Positions 50,124 through 59,519 of a DNA stretch of 64,000 bases are shown piece by piece. Positions within the stretch are counted from its first letter, which is position 1; each line of letters starts with the position of its first letter. Below the pieces are notes generated by a model, which did not search any database, was not told where the DNA came from, and was given only the letters and a program-made list of their open reading frames with translations. The translations under genes were made by a program, and so were the position numbers. This DNA comes from Candidatus Mycolicibacterium alkanivorans. GTDB taxonomy: Bacteria > Actinomycetota > Actinomycetes > Mycobacteriales > Mycobacteriaceae. The stretch is taken from assembly GCF_022760805.1 (NCBI RefSeq), contig NZ_JAIVFL010000001.1:3596001-3660000 (forward strand), read 5' to 3'.

Positions 50124-53100
50124 CTACAACATGCAGGACACGCAGCCCTCCACCTCAGTGCCCTCCAACGCCATCTGGCGAAGCCGGATGTAGTACAGCG
50201 TCTTGATTCCTTTGCGCCAGGCGTAGATCTGGGCCTTGTTGACGTCGCGGGTGGTGGCGGTGTCCTTGAAGAACAGCGTCAGACTCAGCCCCTGGTCCAC
50301 GTGCTGGGTGGCCGCGGCGTAGGTGTCGATGATCTTCTCGTAACCGATCTCGTAGGCGTCCTGGTAGTACTCCAGGTTGTCGTTATCCATGTAGGGCGCC
50401 GGGTAGTAGACCCGGCCGATCTTGCCTTCCTTGCGGATCTCGACCTTGGACGCGATCGGGTGGATCGAACTGGTCGAGTGATTGATGTAGGAGATCGACC
50501 CGGTCGGCGGCACCGCCTGCAGGTTCTGGTTGTAGATGCCGTGCTTTTGCACCGACTCCTTCAGCCGCAGCCAGTCGTCCTGGTTGGGAATGCGGATTCC
50601 CGCGTCCTCGAACAGCTTTCGAACTTTCTCGGTCTGCGGTTCCCACACCTGCTCGGTGTACTTGTCGAAGAACTCACCGCTGGCGTACTTCGACTTCTCG
50701 AAGCCCTTGAACGTCGACCCCCGCTCGATGGCGATCTTGTTCGACGCCTTCAGGGCGTGGAAGAGCACCGTGTAGAAGTAGATGTTCGTGAAGTCGATGC
50801 CCTCTTCGGAACCGTAGAAGATCCGTTCGCGCGCAAGGTATCCGTGCAGGTTCATCTGCCCCAGACCGATGGCGTGCGCGTCGTTGTTGCCCTGCTCGAT
50901 CGACGGTACCGAGGTGATCTTCGTCTGGTCGCTGACCGCGGTCAGCGCCCGGATCGCCACCTCGATGGTCTGCCCGAAGTCCGGCGAGTCCATCGCCTTG
51001 GCGATGTTCAGCGAACCGAGGTTGCAGGAGATGTCCTTGCCGATCTTCTTGTAGGACAGGTCCTCGTTGAACTCCGAGGGCGTGGAGACCTGCAGGATCT
51101 CCGAGCACAGATTCGAGTGGGTGATCTTGCCGTCGATCGGGTTGGACCGGTTCACCGTGTCCTCGTACATGATGTACGGGTATCCCGACTCGAACTGCAG
51201 CTCGGCCAGCGTCTGGAAGAACTCGCGCGCCTTGATCTTCGTCTTGCGGATCCGGCCATCGTTGACCATCTCGTGGTACTTCTCGGTCACCGAGATGTCG
51301 GCGAACGGCACGCCGTAGACCCGCTCGACGTCGTACGGCGAGAACAGGTACATGTCCTCGTTCTTCTTGGCCAGCTCGAAGGTGATGTCGGGGATCACCA
51401 CACCCAAGCTCAGCGTCTTGATGCGGATCTTCTCGTCGGCGTTCTCCCGCTTGGTGTCCAGGAAGCGGTAGATGTCCGGGTGATGGGCGTGCAAGTACAC
51501 CGCTCCGGCACCCTGGCGCGCACCGAGCTGGTTGGCGTAGGAGAACGAGTCCTCCAACAGCTTCATGATCGGGATGACGCCCGAGCTCTGGTTCTCGATG
51601 TTCTTGATCGGGGCACCGTGCTCGCGAATGTTGGTCAGCAGCAATGCAACTCCGCCGCCGCGCTTGGACAACTGCAGCGCGGAGTTGATCGAGCGGCCGA
51701 TCGACTCCATGTTGTCCTCGATGCGCAGCAAGAAGCAATTGTGCACGACCGTGCCACGAACCGTATACGTATGCGTGCCCTCGACGTGCAGGTTGTACAC
51801 CTTCTCCGGAACTTCATGCGTGCACTTCAGTTCGCGGATTCTGTACACGTGCCGCCCGTGCACGACTTGGTATGTGGGGCGCGACGCCCCTTTCGCGCCA
51901 ACGTAGCTGTGCAGGTTCTTGCCGACGTCGAAGATGAAATCTTCATTCGTGCCAGGAAGCCCGGGGACGAACACCTGCCCTGTCACATTGCCTGATCGAT
52001 CGACGTATTGGCGGACTCGGGAGACGATCCCCCGCCGCCGCAGCAGCAGCTGCACCTGATCGACCAATTCCGGGTTCACCAGGTCGAGCACCATCCCGCC
52101 GGTGGTGCTACACCCGTCCCCGCGGAACAAACCGTCCAACAGGCCACGCTGAAACTCGTCGTCGGCCGTCAAAACGTCATGGGGCAACCGCTTCAAGCGG
52201 TGACCCGTGCCGACCATGGACAGGAAAAGCGATGCCACAACCTTGCTGTTGCAGGTCATGCGCACCGACTGGTCCGAGACGCTCTGATGCACCGAGAGAT
52301 CGGCCCCGAACACCCGCTTGAACGCGGCCGCCAACTCCTGCTGGTACTCGAGGTCGTGAGTGCCAATCGTGAAGTGAATGCCGTTGGGCACGAGAGACCC
52401 TGTCCGCTTGGAGATGTGGCCCTCAGATACGTACCAGCCCAGGATGAGACCCAGGTCGTACGATTCCTCGACGTAGCGATTCAGTCCATCCACTTCTTCG
52501 TGAACACCTGGACCCACACGCTGCATCAGGTCGTAAACACGCCGTTCGCGTCTCTCCAGCGGTGCCGCCGTCACGATGAAATCCGTCGGCTGAATGTCTT
52601 TGGCGGCCAACCATACGAATCCATTGAACGGATCGGCGCCATCCCCGTCGATGAGCGTCTCAACCTCGCGCGTCGTCCACACGAGGATCGGATGCTCCGG
52701 GGTGCATCGGATCGGCTCTTTGTGCCCGAAGTGTGAGATCGATACCAGAGGCTGGGAATTCGAGTTCTCAACGAGAGCCTCCACTACGGAGTAGGACCCG
52801 TCGTGCGAAAGCACCCGGTCCCCGGCCTGCAACGTCTCGATCGCCTTCGGACCATCGGTGGTATCCACCGGAGTTCCGGCTGGAAAGCAGCTCACCGGCT
52901 CGCCGCGCTGCTTCTTGCCCGAGTTGAGGAACGTCGGGGTGGCCGGCTGGAACCGGCCGTCGATGATCTCGTCGACCAGCTTCTCGGCCAGCGTGGTGTC
53001 ACCGGCGGCCAGCGTCAGCGCCACCATCACGACACGGTCCTCGAAGCGCTCCAGGTAGCGCTTTCCGTCGAAGGTCTTCAGCGTGTACGAGGTGTAGTAC

Positions 53101-53441
53101 TTGAACGCGCCCAGGAACGTCGGGAAGCGGAACTTCTTGGCGTAGGCGCGATCCAGCAGCGACTTGACGAAGTTGCGTGAGTACTGGTCGAGAACCTCGC
53201 GCTCGTAGTAGTTCTCGCGGATGAGGTAGTCGAGCTTCTCGTCCTGATTGTGGAAGAAGACGGTGTTCTGGTTGACGTGTTCCAGAAAGTACTGGCGCGC
53301 GGCCAGCCTGTCCATCTCGAACTGAATCTTGCCGTCGGCGTCATACAGATTCAGCATCGCGTTGAGCGCGTGGTAGTCGGTCTCACCCGGCAACGCGTGC
53401 GTCGGGGCTACAGACTCAGCTGCGGTGACCGTTGGTGGCAC
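50124..53441 (-). CDS. nrdE: Class Ib ribonucleotide reductase alpha subunit with an intein
   Basis: Catalytic subunit for dNTP synthesis. The reading frame gives 1105 residues; removing an intein of 384 leaves 721, close to the usual NrdE. N-extein ends KKQRGEPVS and the C-extein begins [16 protein letters not shown]; the junction Cys is a conserved active-site Cys of the enzyme. Further motifs: HNCFLL after splicing, [34 protein letters not shown] and the C-terminal redox pair in [13 protein letters not shown] 53441 is preceded by GGAAGGA. The 5' end overlaps nrdI by 34 bp. Confidence 0.95.
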   Translation of the reverse strand: MPPTVTAAESVAPTHALPGETDYHALNAMLNLYDADGKIQFEMDRLAARQYFLEHVNQNTVFFHNQDEKLDYLIRENYYEREVLDQYSRNFVKSLLDRAYAKKFRFPTFLGAFKYYTSYTLKTFDGKRYLERFEDRVVMVALTLAAGDTTLAEKLVDEIIDGRFQPATPTFLNSGKKQRGEPVSCFPAGTPVDTTDGPKAIETLQAGDRVLSHDGSYSVVEALVENSNSQPLVSISHFGHKEPIRCTPEHPILVWTTREVETLIDGDGADPFNGFVWLAAKDIQPTDFIVTAAPLERRERRVYDLMQRVGPGVHEEVDGLNRYVEESYDLGLILGWYVSEGHISKRTGSLVPNGIHFTIGTHDLEYQQELAAAFKRVFGADLSVHQSVSDQSVRMTCNSKVVASLFLSMVGTGHRLKRLPHDVLTADDEFQRGLLDGLFRGDGCSTTGGMVLDLVNPELVDQVQLLLRRRGIVSRVRQYVDRSGNVTGQVFVPGLPGTNEDFIFDVGKNLHSYVGAKGASRPTYQVVHGRHVYRIRELKCTHEVPEKVYNLHVEGTHTYTVRGTVVHNCFLLRIEDNMESIGRSINSALQLSKRGGGVALLLTNIREHGAPIKNIENQSSGVIPIMKLLEDSFSYANQLGARQGAGAVYLHAHHPDIYRFLDTKRENADEKIRIKTLSLGVVIPDITFELAKKNEDMYLFSPYDVERVYGVPFADISVTEKYHEMVNDGRIRKTKIKAREFFQTLAELQFESGYPYIMYEDTVNRSNPIDGKITHSNLCSEILQVSTPSEFNEDLSYKKIGKDISCNLGSLNIAKAMDSPDFGQTIEVAIRALTAVSDQTKITSVPSIEQGNNDAHAIGLGQMNLHGYLARERIFYGSEEGIDFTNIYFYTVLFHALKASNKIAIERGSTFKGFEKSKYASGEFFDKYTEQVWEPQTEKVRKLFEDAGIRIPNQDDWLRLKESVQKHGIYNQNLQAVPPTGSISYINHSTSSIHPIASKVEIRKEGKIGRVYYPAPYMDNDNLEYYQDAYEIGYEKIIDTYAAATQHVDQGLSLTLFFKDTATTRDVNKAQIYAWRKGIKTLYYIRLRQMALEGTEVEGCVSCML
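51738..52889 (-). other. Intein with LAGLIDADG homing endonuclease inside nrdE
   Basis: Residues 185-568 of the nrdE frame. Block A starts [13 protein letters not shown] (Cys1), block B is [12 protein letters not shown] with the TxxH motif, block F is [12 protein letters not shown], block G is VVHN followed by the +1 Cys of the C-extein. So Cys1, His/Asn and Cys+1 needed for splicing are all present. Two LAGLIDADG-like helices are [14 protein letters not shown] and [14 protein letters not shown], both with the acidic metal-binding residue, so the endonuclease looks intact. Confidence 0.92.
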
Positions 53442-53875
53442 GTGTCTTCGTCCTTCCAGAATTCAGCCAGTTCCGCACGGACGGCTTCCACGTCCTCCAC
53501 GGTTCCCATCATTTCGAAGCGGTATAGCAGCGGCACCTCGCACTTGTATGAGACGAGAGTCCCGGCAAAGCAGTACTCGGCACCGAATTGGGTGTTCCCA
53601 GCCCCGATCACGCCACGGATCAGGGACCGATTGCGCGGATTGTTCAAGAACGCGATGACCTGCTTGGGCACGTAGCCCTTTGCGTCGAGGGTGGGGGTGT
53701 CACCCCGGCCCTTGCCGTAGGTGGGCAGGAGCAACACGTAGGGTTCGTCGACCTGGATGCGGTCGTGCAGGGGAATCCGGATGGCGGGCAGGCCCAGCTT
53801 CTGCGTGAAGCGGTGGGTGTTCTCCGAAACACTGGAGAAGTACACCAGCCGCGCGCCGCCGTCCGGATTCATCAC
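53408..53875 (-). CDS. nrdI: NrdI flavodoxin-like protein for class Ib RNR
   Basis: FMN protein that gives the oxidant for the Mn(III)-tyrosyl radical of NrdF. It has 155 residues: [14 protein letters not shown] (FMN phosphate loop), [15 protein letters not shown] and [15 protein letters not shown], all typical. It overlaps nrdE and lies 24 bp after nrdH. Confidence 0.94.
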   Translation of the reverse strand: MMNPDGGARLVYFSSVSENTHRFTQKLGLPAIRIPLHDRIQVDEPYVLLLPTYGKGRGDTPTLDAKGYVPKQVIAFLNNPRNRSLIRGVIGAGNTQFGAEYCFAGTLVSYKCEVPLLYRFEMMGTVEDVEAVRAELAEFWKDEDTCHQRSPQLSL

Positions 53876-53899
53876 GTCCTCCCCGTGGCGCCCGGATCG

Positions 53900-54142
53900 T
53901 TAGGCGCTCACTGCGGCGCTGCCCGCGAGGGCCTTGATGCGATCGGGGCGGAACCCCGACCAGTGGTCGTCGCCGGCCACCACGACAGGCGCCTGCAGGT
54001 AGCCCAGCGCCATGACATAGTCACGCGCCTCAGGCACCTCGGTGATGTCGACGATGTCGTAGGTGACGCCTTCTTTGTCCAACGCCTTGTAGGTGGCATT
54101 GCACTGCACGCACGCGGGCTTGGTGTAGACGGTGATGGTCAT
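53900..54142 (-). CDS. nrdH: NrdH glutaredoxin-like electron donor
   Basis: The 80-residue protein MTITVYTKPACVQCNATYKAL has the CVQC redox motif and the C-terminal WSGFRPDRIKAL of NrdH redoxins. It reduces NrdE and heads nrdH-I-E. The ATG at 54142 is preceded by TGAGGAG. Confidence 0.95.
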   Translation of the reverse strand: MTITVYTKPACVQCNATYKALDKEGVTYDIVDITEVPEARDYVMALGYLQAPVVVAGDDHWSGFRPDRIKALAGSAAVSA

Positions 54143-54581
54143 CGTCGGTATGGCTCCTCAGTGAAACATGAGATTGACTCAAGACGGTCACAGGACGGGC
54201 GGTGCGCAGGCACTCACGAACTTTTCAGCGTGCCGTCGGACCTTGAAATTTCCAAGCCTGCGGAGTCGTCTGGACCGGCTTGGAGAGCCGATTTCAGCGA
54301 TCCGGCGAACCTGCGACTCTTGAGGTCTGTCGGCTTGTCAGACACTACACCTAGTGGGTGACATCGAGAAGAGATACAACATGTTCTGAATAACAATTGT
54401 GAAATTCCCAGGTCGTAAGCATCTCACCGCCTTTCGTGACGGCATGTCGCACGTCACAACATGCCGATCGGCTCTCGCCGCAACCAGGTCTATCACCGGG
54501 CACCGACAAGTCCGGTTTCCCGAGCGGCACCCGGCCCGCGGAGGGCAAAGCCGCCGGCGGCTGCCGGTCACGAACGAAGGC
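54143..54581. other. Long control region upstream of nrdH
   Basis: About 440 bp without a gene between nrdH and the FMN reductase gene. The part next to the reductase end holds the twin NrdR boxes at 54342-54389, about 200 bp from the nrdH start, so the mRNA has a long leader. I see no riboswitch-like fold in it that I can name. Confidence 0.5.
54342..54389 (-). promoter_or_regulatory. Twin NrdR boxes upstream of nrdHIE
   Basis: First box 54342-54357 (ACACTACACCTAGTGG) is a good match to the NrdR consensus; second box 54374-54389 (ATACAACATGTTCTGA) is weaker. Their starts are 32 bp apart, the same as at nrdF2. Confidence 0.68.
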
Positions 54582-55124
54582 TCAGCTCACCTCGGCGGCG
54601 AGCTTGCCGACCACCTCACGCACCGCCTCGGCGACCTCGGCGGTCTCCCGTGGGTGCTTGCCGCCGAAGGTCGCGGTGGGCAGCGACAGCTTGATGGTCT
54701 CGATGACGCGCGGCCCGGCGATGCCAAACGACTTACGGGTCTCGTCGTGGGCCCACACTCCGCCGTACTGTCCGAGCGCGGCGCCGATGACGGCCAGTGG
54801 CTTGTCCTTCAGCGCCCCGTTGCCGTACGGCCGGGACAGCCAGTCGATGGCGTTCTTCAGCACACCCGGGATGCTGCCGTTGTATTCCGGGGTCACCACC
54901 AGGGCGGCATCGGCTTCGGCCGCGGCCGCCCGCAGCGCTGCCACAGCCGCTGGGGCGTCCTCCGTGTCGAGGTCCTCGTTGTAGAAGGGCAAGTCACCGA
55001 GCCCTTCGTAGATCGTCACGCTGATCCCCTCGGGCGCCGACTCCGCCGCCAGCTCGGCGAGCTGACGATTGATCGACGCAGCCCGCAGGCTTCCCAGCAG
55101 TGTCAAGACCTTGATATCGGCCAT
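54582..55124 (-). CDS. NAD(P)H-dependent FMN reductase (Rv3054c-like)
   Basis: The 180-residue flavodoxin-fold protein from ATG 55124 (MADIKVLTLLGSLRAASINRQ) has GSLRAASINRQLAE (FMN phosphate loop), VVTPEYNGSIPGVLKNAIDWLS (the NADPH_dep_FMN_red signature, in two runs here) and GALGQYGG-type end AALGQYGGV. It reduces quinones or chromate in related proteins. The divergent TetR gene 82 bp away probably controls it. Confidence 0.87.
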   Translation of the reverse strand: MADIKVLTLLGSLRAASINRQLAELAAESAPEGISVTIYEGLGDLPFYNEDLDTEDAPAAVAALRAAAAEADAALVVTPEYNGSIPGVLKNAIDWLSRPYGNGALKDKPLAVIGAALGQYGGVWAHDETRKSFGIAGPRVIETIKLSLPTATFGGKHPRETAEVAEAVREVVGKLAAEVS

Positions 55125-55170
55125 GTCCGAAGTTCCTTCCGTCGTGTTCCGAATCATCGCACGAGACAAC

Positions 55171-55184
55171 CGGACCACGGTCCG
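55171..55184. promoter_or_regulatory. Palindromic operator between FMN reductase and TetR genes
   Basis: CGGACC-AC-GGTCCG is a perfect palindrome in the middle of the 82-bp divergent region. It is the likely binding site of the adjacent TetR protein. Confidence 0.6.
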
Positions 55185-55206
55185 ATTTATTTCCGGCTGA
55201 GCTAAA

Positions 55207-55818
55207 GTGGAGAGGGTGACAGCGGTGAACGGGGTGGGCGAGTTGACGGTCGAGCCACCACAGGAACGCGGAGACGCCGCGCGCAACCGGCTGCGCCTGC
55301 TCGACGCGGCGCGCACGCTGATCGCCGAGCGCGGCACCGACGCCGTTTCGATGGACGACATCGCAGCAGCCGCCGGAGTGGGCAAGGGCACTGTGTTCCG
55401 CCGGTTCGGCAGCCGCGCCGGCCTGATGATGGTGTTGCTCGACGAAGACGAGCGCGCCATGCAGCAGGCCGTCCTATTCGGGCCGCCGCCCCTGGGTCCG
55501 GAGGCCCCACCACTGCAGCGGCTGCTGGCGTTCGGCCGCGAGCGGCTGCGGTTCGTCGACACCCATCGTGAACTCCTCTCGGAGGCCAACCGCGATCCCG
55601 ACGCCCGCTACAACGCCCCGTTCGCGGTGATGCACACCCACGTCCGGGTCCTGCTCGATGCCGCCGGCAGCACCGGAGACCTCGCCGCGCAGGCCGACGC
55701 GCTGCTGGCCCTGCTGGACGCCGACTACGTCACCCGCCAACTGGTCGACGGCGGCCGCACGCTCGACACGCTGGGCGCGGCGTGGGAAAGCGTAGCCCGC
55801 AAGCTGTGCGGGAAGTGA
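55207..55818 (+). CDS. TetR-family transcriptional regulator (Rv3055-like)
   Basis: The 203-residue protein has an N-terminal HTH: RLLDAARTLIAERGTDAVSMDDIAAAAGVGKGTVFRRFGSRAGLM in sequence positions about 28-72 (read in parts). The C-terminal ligand domain is specific to this family. It is divergent from the FMN reductase gene and shares an operator with it. The dinB2 gene begins 9 bp downstream, so the two are co-transcribed. Confidence 0.88.
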   Translation: MERVTAVNGVGELTVEPPQERGDAARNRLRLLDAARTLIAERGTDAVSMDDIAAAAGVGKGTVFRRFGSRAGLMMVLLDEDERAMQQAVLFGPPPLGPEAPPLQRLLAFGRERLRFVDTHRELLSEANRDPDARYNAPFAVMHTHVRVLLDAAGSTGDLAAQADALLALLDADYVTRQLVDGGRTLDTLGAAWESVARKLCGK

Positions 55819-55826
55819 CGCGGTAG

Positions 55827-56873
55827 TTGACCAACGCCGAGCCCCGCGACTGGGTCCTACACGTGGACCTCGATCAGTTCCTCGCCTCGGTCGAACTGCG
55901 CCGCCACCCCGAACTCGTCGGCCTGCCGGTCATCGTCGGCGGCAGCGGTGACCCGACCGAAGCCCGCAAGGTGGTGACGTGCGCCTCCTACGAGGCGCGG
56001 GAGTTCGGCGTGCACGCGGGGATGCCGCTGCGCAGCGCGGCCCGCCGATGCCCGGATGCGGCGTTCCTGCCCTCAGACCCGGCCGCCTACGGCCAAGCCT
56101 CCGACGAGGTGATGGGTGTGCTGCGCGATCTCGGCCATCCGGTGGAGGTCTGGGGCTGGGACGAGGCGTACGTCGGGGCGAAGGTGGCCAACCCGGTGGC
56201 GCTGGCCGAAACCATCCGCGCGCAGATCGCCGCCGAGACCGGGCTGGCCTGCTCGGTGGGCATCAGCGACAACAAGCAGCGCGCCAAGGTCGCCACCGGC
56301 TTCGGCAAACCCGACGGCATCTACACCCTCACCGACGCCAATTGGATGGATGTCATGGGCGTACGCACCGTCGACGCCCTGTGGGGAGTCGGACCGAAGA
56401 CCGCTAAAAAGCTTGCCGCTCTTGGTATTACGACCGTGTGGCAGCTGGCGCACACCGACGCCGAGCAGCTCACCGCGACCTTCGGACCCCGAACCGGCTG
56501 GTGGCTGCTGCTGCTGGCCAAGGGCGGCGGGGACTCGACGGTCAGTGCCGAGCCGTGGATCCCGCGCTCGCGCAGCCACGTGATCACCTTCCCACGCGAC
56601 CTGACCGAGCGCGCCGAAATGAACGCTGCCGTCGTGGATCTGGCGAGCCGGGCGCTGGCCGAAGTGGTGGCCCAGTCGCGCGTGGTCACCCGCGTCGCGG
56701 TGACGGTGCGGACCAACACCTTCTACACCCGCACCAAGATCCGCAAGCTCGAACAGCCGAGCACCGAGGCCGAGGTGATCAAGGCCGCGACTCTGCGCCT
56801 GCTCGACCTGTTCGACCTCGACCGGCCGGTGCGTCTGCTGGGTGTACGACTCGAACTCGCACTCCCGGAATGA
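55827..56873 (+). CDS. dinB2: Y-family DNA polymerase IV-type (DinB2)
   Basis: The 348-residue translesion polymerase starts at TTG 55827. Catalytic Asp lies in VLHVDLDQFLASVELRR and the acidic pair in WGWDEAYVGAKV (in place of the SIDE form). CSVGISDNKQRAKVATGFGKPDG and the helix-hairpin-helix GVGPKTAKKLAALGI follow, then the little-finger domain. Homologue of Rv3056, which lacks a beta-clamp motif; no clear clamp motif is seen here. Confidence 0.93.
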   Translation: MTNAEPRDWVLHVDLDQFLASVELRRHPELVGLPVIVGGSGDPTEARKVVTCASYEAREFGVHAGMPLRSAARRCPDAAFLPSDPAAYGQASDEVMGVLRDLGHPVEVWGWDEAYVGAKVANPVALAETIRAQIAAETGLACSVGISDNKQRAKVATGFGKPDGIYTLTDANWMDVMGVRTVDALWGVGPKTAKKLAALGITTVWQLAHTDAEQLTATFGPRTGWWLLLLAKGGGDSTVSAEPWIPRSRSHVITFPRDLTERAEMNAAVVDLASRALAEVVAQSRVVTRVAVTVRTNTFYTRTKIRKLEQPSTEAEVIKAATLRLLDLFDLDRPVRLLGVRLELALPE

Positions 56874-56880
56874 GATTCGG

Positions 56881-56946
56881 CGCTCGACCGTGGGCGTTAT
56901 GCGGCCGAAACCGGCACATCGGCTGCGGGAGGCCCACAGTCGAGCG
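56881..56946. terminator. Nested hairpin after dinB2
   Basis: Outer arms 56881-56895 and 56932-56946 (15 bp, one G-U) enclose inner arms 56901-56908 and 56919-56926 (7 of 8 pair). It starts 8 bp past the dinB2 stop and can serve both strands. Confidence 0.6.
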
Positions 56947-56960
56947 GGGTGGTGGGTGTG

Positions 56961-57017
56961 GATCCCGCTGGCCGCGCCGGTGATGAAGACTCTCTTGCCC
57001 GCGCAGCTGCCGGTCAT
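56961..57017 (-). pseudogene. Remnant of a short-chain dehydrogenase gene (5' end only)
   Basis: ATG 57017 opens MTGSCAGKRVFITGAASGI, the typical SDR N-terminus with the TGxxxGI coenzyme motif, then similarity ends abruptly. In M. tuberculosis an SDR gene (Rv3057c) lies next to dinB2, so this is very probably what is left of it after a deletion. Confidence 0.65.
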
Positions 57018-57021
57018 CGCC

Positions 57022-57243
57022 TCAGCCGCCGACCCGTCCGCCCCACAGGGCACGCAGCCACGGCTTTTCCAGGATCCGCACCGCGGCGTCCATGTCGCGG
57101 TGCGGTCCGAGGAACGCGGACTCGCCGGCCAGCGTGAACGCCGTCGTCGCCGCATGGGTCCGGACCAGACCGTGGATGTTGCCGGTGCCGATCGACGGCA
57201 TGCCGATCGTGCTGCGCCCGCTGCGCTGATCAGGCCGGCGCAC
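57022..57243 (-). pseudogene. C-terminal fragment of an unidentified gene
   Basis: The frame ends 5 bp before the SDR remnant: GNIHGLVRTHAATTAFTLAG ... RILEKPWLRALWGGRVGG. It reads like a genuine protein end and has no start signal of its own; its upstream part runs into the LeuA-like stop at 57230. I do not recognise the family. Confidence 0.45.
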
Positions 57244-57715
57244 TCAGCAGGAGGTTGGCGCAGGCGATGACGGCACGCAGCGCCGATTCGGTGGCGTCCT
57301 GAGCCCAGCCCATCGCCCACTCGTGGCGGCGGCCGTCGCCACCCTGCACGAAGGTCGCGGTGTGCTCACCGGAGCGCAGCTGGTGAAAGCCGGTCATCTC
57401 CAGGCAGATTCCGCGGTCGTAGAGCATCGCGGTCAACGCCGCTACGGGTCCGCTCGCCGCTGCTGTGACGGTTTCGACGCGGTCGCCGAGCGCCAGTGTG
57501 GCGCGGAAGCTGCGGGGCTGCGCGCCAAGGCGGGTGGCCGGGCGATGCGCGTCGTCACACGTCCAGGTGCCGAGCTGAAGCGGGCCTCCCGCCGGGCTGT
57601 ATCTGGCGGCGAATGCGCTCCACGACATGGTCTGGGCGTCGTCGCGCAGCGCGCGCGGCAGCGGCGCACAGAACCTCGGCGACGGTTCGGGCAGATCGGT
57701 GCGGTGGTGGTTCAT
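57230..57715 (-). CDS. Stand-alone LeuA regulatory (dimerisation) domain protein
   Basis: The 161-residue protein resembles the C-terminal allosteric domain of alpha-isopropylmalate synthase: FRATLALGDRVETVTAAASG, PVAALTAMLYDRGICLEMTGFHQL, GEHTATFVQGG and WAMGWAQDATESALRAVI. No catalytic TIM barrel is present. It may bind leucine or a related acid, or form a heterodimer with LeuA; function is not known. A strong hairpin lies 51 bp upstream. Confidence 0.72.
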   Translation of the reverse strand: MNHHRTDLPEPSPRFCAPLPRALRDDAQTMSWSAFAARYSPAGGPLQLGTWTCDDAHRPATRLGAQPRSFRATLALGDRVETVTAAASGPVAALTAMLYDRGICLEMTGFHQLRSGEHTATFVQGGDGRRHEWAMGWAQDATESALRAVIACANLLLSAPA

Positions 57716-57765
57716 GGTGCGGTCTTCCCGATCGAACGAAGGTGACCGACGTCGTCGCAGCTCCG

Positions 57766-57808
57766 ACCCACAGCGGGGGGTCGGTCCGAATCAGACCCCG
57801 CTGTGGGT
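57766..57808 (-). terminator. Perfect 13-bp inverted repeat upstream of the LeuA-domain gene
   Basis: Arms 57766-57778 (ACCCACAGCGGGG) and 57796-57808 pair perfectly around a 17-nt loop. It is between the sensor kinase 3' end and the LeuA-domain gene 5' end. It could end the kinase transcript or act as an attenuator for the LeuA-domain gene; no T tract follows. Confidence 0.6.
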
Positions 57809-57877
57809 TGCTACTACGAGGCGTTTGGTGCGCACGTCGGCGATGCTAGTCCCCGGTCCGCGGGCGGTGCAACAGAG

Positions 57878-59008
57878 TTATCTGGCGGGTTCGCCGACCG
57901 GAGCGACGGCGCCGCGAGCGGCGGGCAACTCGATGGTGAAGACCGTGCCCGCGCCCGCCCCGGCGCTGCGGGCGCTGATGCGTCCACCGTGGGCCTCGAC
58001 GATCGCCTTGGCGATGGACAGGCCGATCCCACTGCCGCCGCGGCCGCGGCCCCTGGCCGCATCCACCCGGTAGAAACGCTCGAAGAGATGCGGAAGATGT
58101 TCTGCGGCAATGCCTTCCCCGGTGTCGGTCACGGTGATGATGCTGCCGCCCTGGCCCTTGTCGACCCTGACCTCGATACGCCCACCGCGCGGGGTGTGGC
58201 GCAGGGCGTTGTCCAGCAGGTTGCCGAGGACCTGACCCAGACGCTGCGGGTCCACCCAAAGCGGTCCGGCGTCCGCATCGATCTCCGGCCGCAGCGTGAC
58301 CCCGGCCTCCGACGCGCGATCGGTCATCGCCGCGAGCGCTCCGCCGACCAGGGCGCCGGCGTCGACCCTCTGCCGCGCGATCGTCCGGCCCTCCTCGGCC
58401 TGGGCCAGTGCACTGACGTCCTCGGAAAGCCGCACCAGCCGCGCGGCCTGGTCCCGCATCACCGACATCGAATCGAGGTCCAGCTCCTTCACCCCGTCCT
58501 CGACGGCCTCCAGATATGCCTGCAGCACCGACACCGGCGTGCGGATCTCGTGGGCGAGGTCGCCGAGCAGCTGTCTGCGGGTCGCTTCCACCGCCCCCAG
58601 CCGGGCGGCCATCGCGTTGAATGCGCTCGCCAGCGAGTCGAAGTCGGTACCGAGGTCCGGCGGTGACACCCGCGCCTCGAAGTTGCCCTCCGCGATGCGG
58701 GTCGCCGCCCCGGAGACCTCGGACAGTGATCGCTGCAGCCGCCGGCTGAGGTACCACGTGACCACGAACGCGGTCAGCGCCGCGGCGGCGACGGCCACCG
58801 CGACCGAGATTGCCGTCGCGTAGGTGTAGGCCTGTTCGGCGTGGAACTGCTCGTGTGAGTCGGCCTGGATGCCGGCGCGGCGCAGGTGCTCGCGGAACAG
58901 GGGCGGCCCGACGAGCATCGCGACCACTGCCGTGGTGGCCACGCCGGCCAGCAGGACCGTCACCTGGCCCAGTAGCAGCCGGGTGCCCAATCCTGGCCGG
59001 CGACTCAC
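57878..59008 (-). CDS. Two-component sensor histidine kinase
   Basis: The 376-residue protein has two membrane helices (about 12-34 and 64-86) around a short periplasmic loop, a HAMP domain (LSRRLQRSLSEVSGAATRIA), the H-box LLGDLAHEIRTPVSVLQAY, N-box LGNLLDNALRHTP and G-boxes DTGEGI and GGSGIGLSIAKAIV. GTG 59008 overlaps the stop of the response regulator (GTGA). Its partner has lost its receiver half, so the system is probably broken or the kinase has another partner. Confidence 0.9.
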   Translation of the reverse strand: MSRRPGLGTRLLLGQVTVLLAGVATTAVVAMLVGPPLFREHLRRAGIQADSHEQFHAEQAYTYATAISVAVAVAAAALTAFVVTWYLSRRLQRSLSEVSGAATRIAEGNFEARVSPPDLGTDFDSLASAFNAMAARLGAVEATRRQLLGDLAHEIRTPVSVLQAYLEAVEDGVKELDLDSMSVMRDQAARLVRLSEDVSALAQAEEGRTIARQRVDAGALVGGALAAMTDRASEAGVTLRPEIDADAGPLWVDPQRLGQVLGNLLDNALRHTPRGGRIEVRVDKGQGGSIITVTDTGEGIAAEHLPHLFERFYRVDAARGRGRGGSGIGLSIAKAIVEAHGGRISARSAGAGAGTVFTIELPAARGAVAPVGEPAR

Positions 59009-59519
59009 CGGCCGCTGCCCATCCGATAGCCGACACCGCGCACGGTCAGCACAAAACGCGGGTCGGCCGAATCGTCGCCGAGCTTGCGGCGCAGGTGCCC
59101 GACGTGGACATCGATGAGGTGTTCGTTGCCGACCCAGTTGTCCCCCCAGACCGCCTCGAGCAGTTGGCGCCGGGTGAAGACCAAGCCGGGGCGCGCCGAG
59201 AGGGCCGCCAGAACGTCGAACTCGGTGCGGGTCAGGTTGATCGGGTCGGCGCCCACCGACACCTCGCGGCCGGCCACGTCGATGCGGAGGTCGCCGAAGA
59301 CCCGCGGCGGGGGTTCGGCCGCGACATCACCGGCGGCACGCACGACTGCACGGGGTCTGCGCATCATGGCCTGGATCCGTGCGACGAGTTCGCGCGGACT
59401 GAACGGCTTGGTCATGTAGTCATCAGCGCCGACCGAGAGTCCCACGATGGTGTCGACCTCGGTGTCGCGGGCGGTCAGCATCACCACGTAGGCATCGGAG
59501 AATGTGCGCAACTGCCGAT
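59005..59519 (-). pseudogene. OmpR-type response regulator lacking its receiver N-terminus
   Basis: The frame is clear from RQLRTFSDAYVVMLTAR (the end of the receiver domain, with Thr and later Lys in MTKPF) to the C-terminal winged-helix DNA-binding domain LTRTEFDVLAALSARPG ... HLRRKLGDD ... VRGVGYRMG. About 65 residues with the acidic pocket and the phospho-accepting Asp are missing. The sequence upstream turns directly into the 5' part of a DUF302 gene. This is a deletion joint. Confidence 0.8.

Noticed and set aside
54143..54341. Possible riboswitch in the long nrdH leader
   Set aside because: No cobalamin, glycine or other known riboswitch motif could be recognised; class Ib RNR is usually controlled by NrdR, whose boxes are present.
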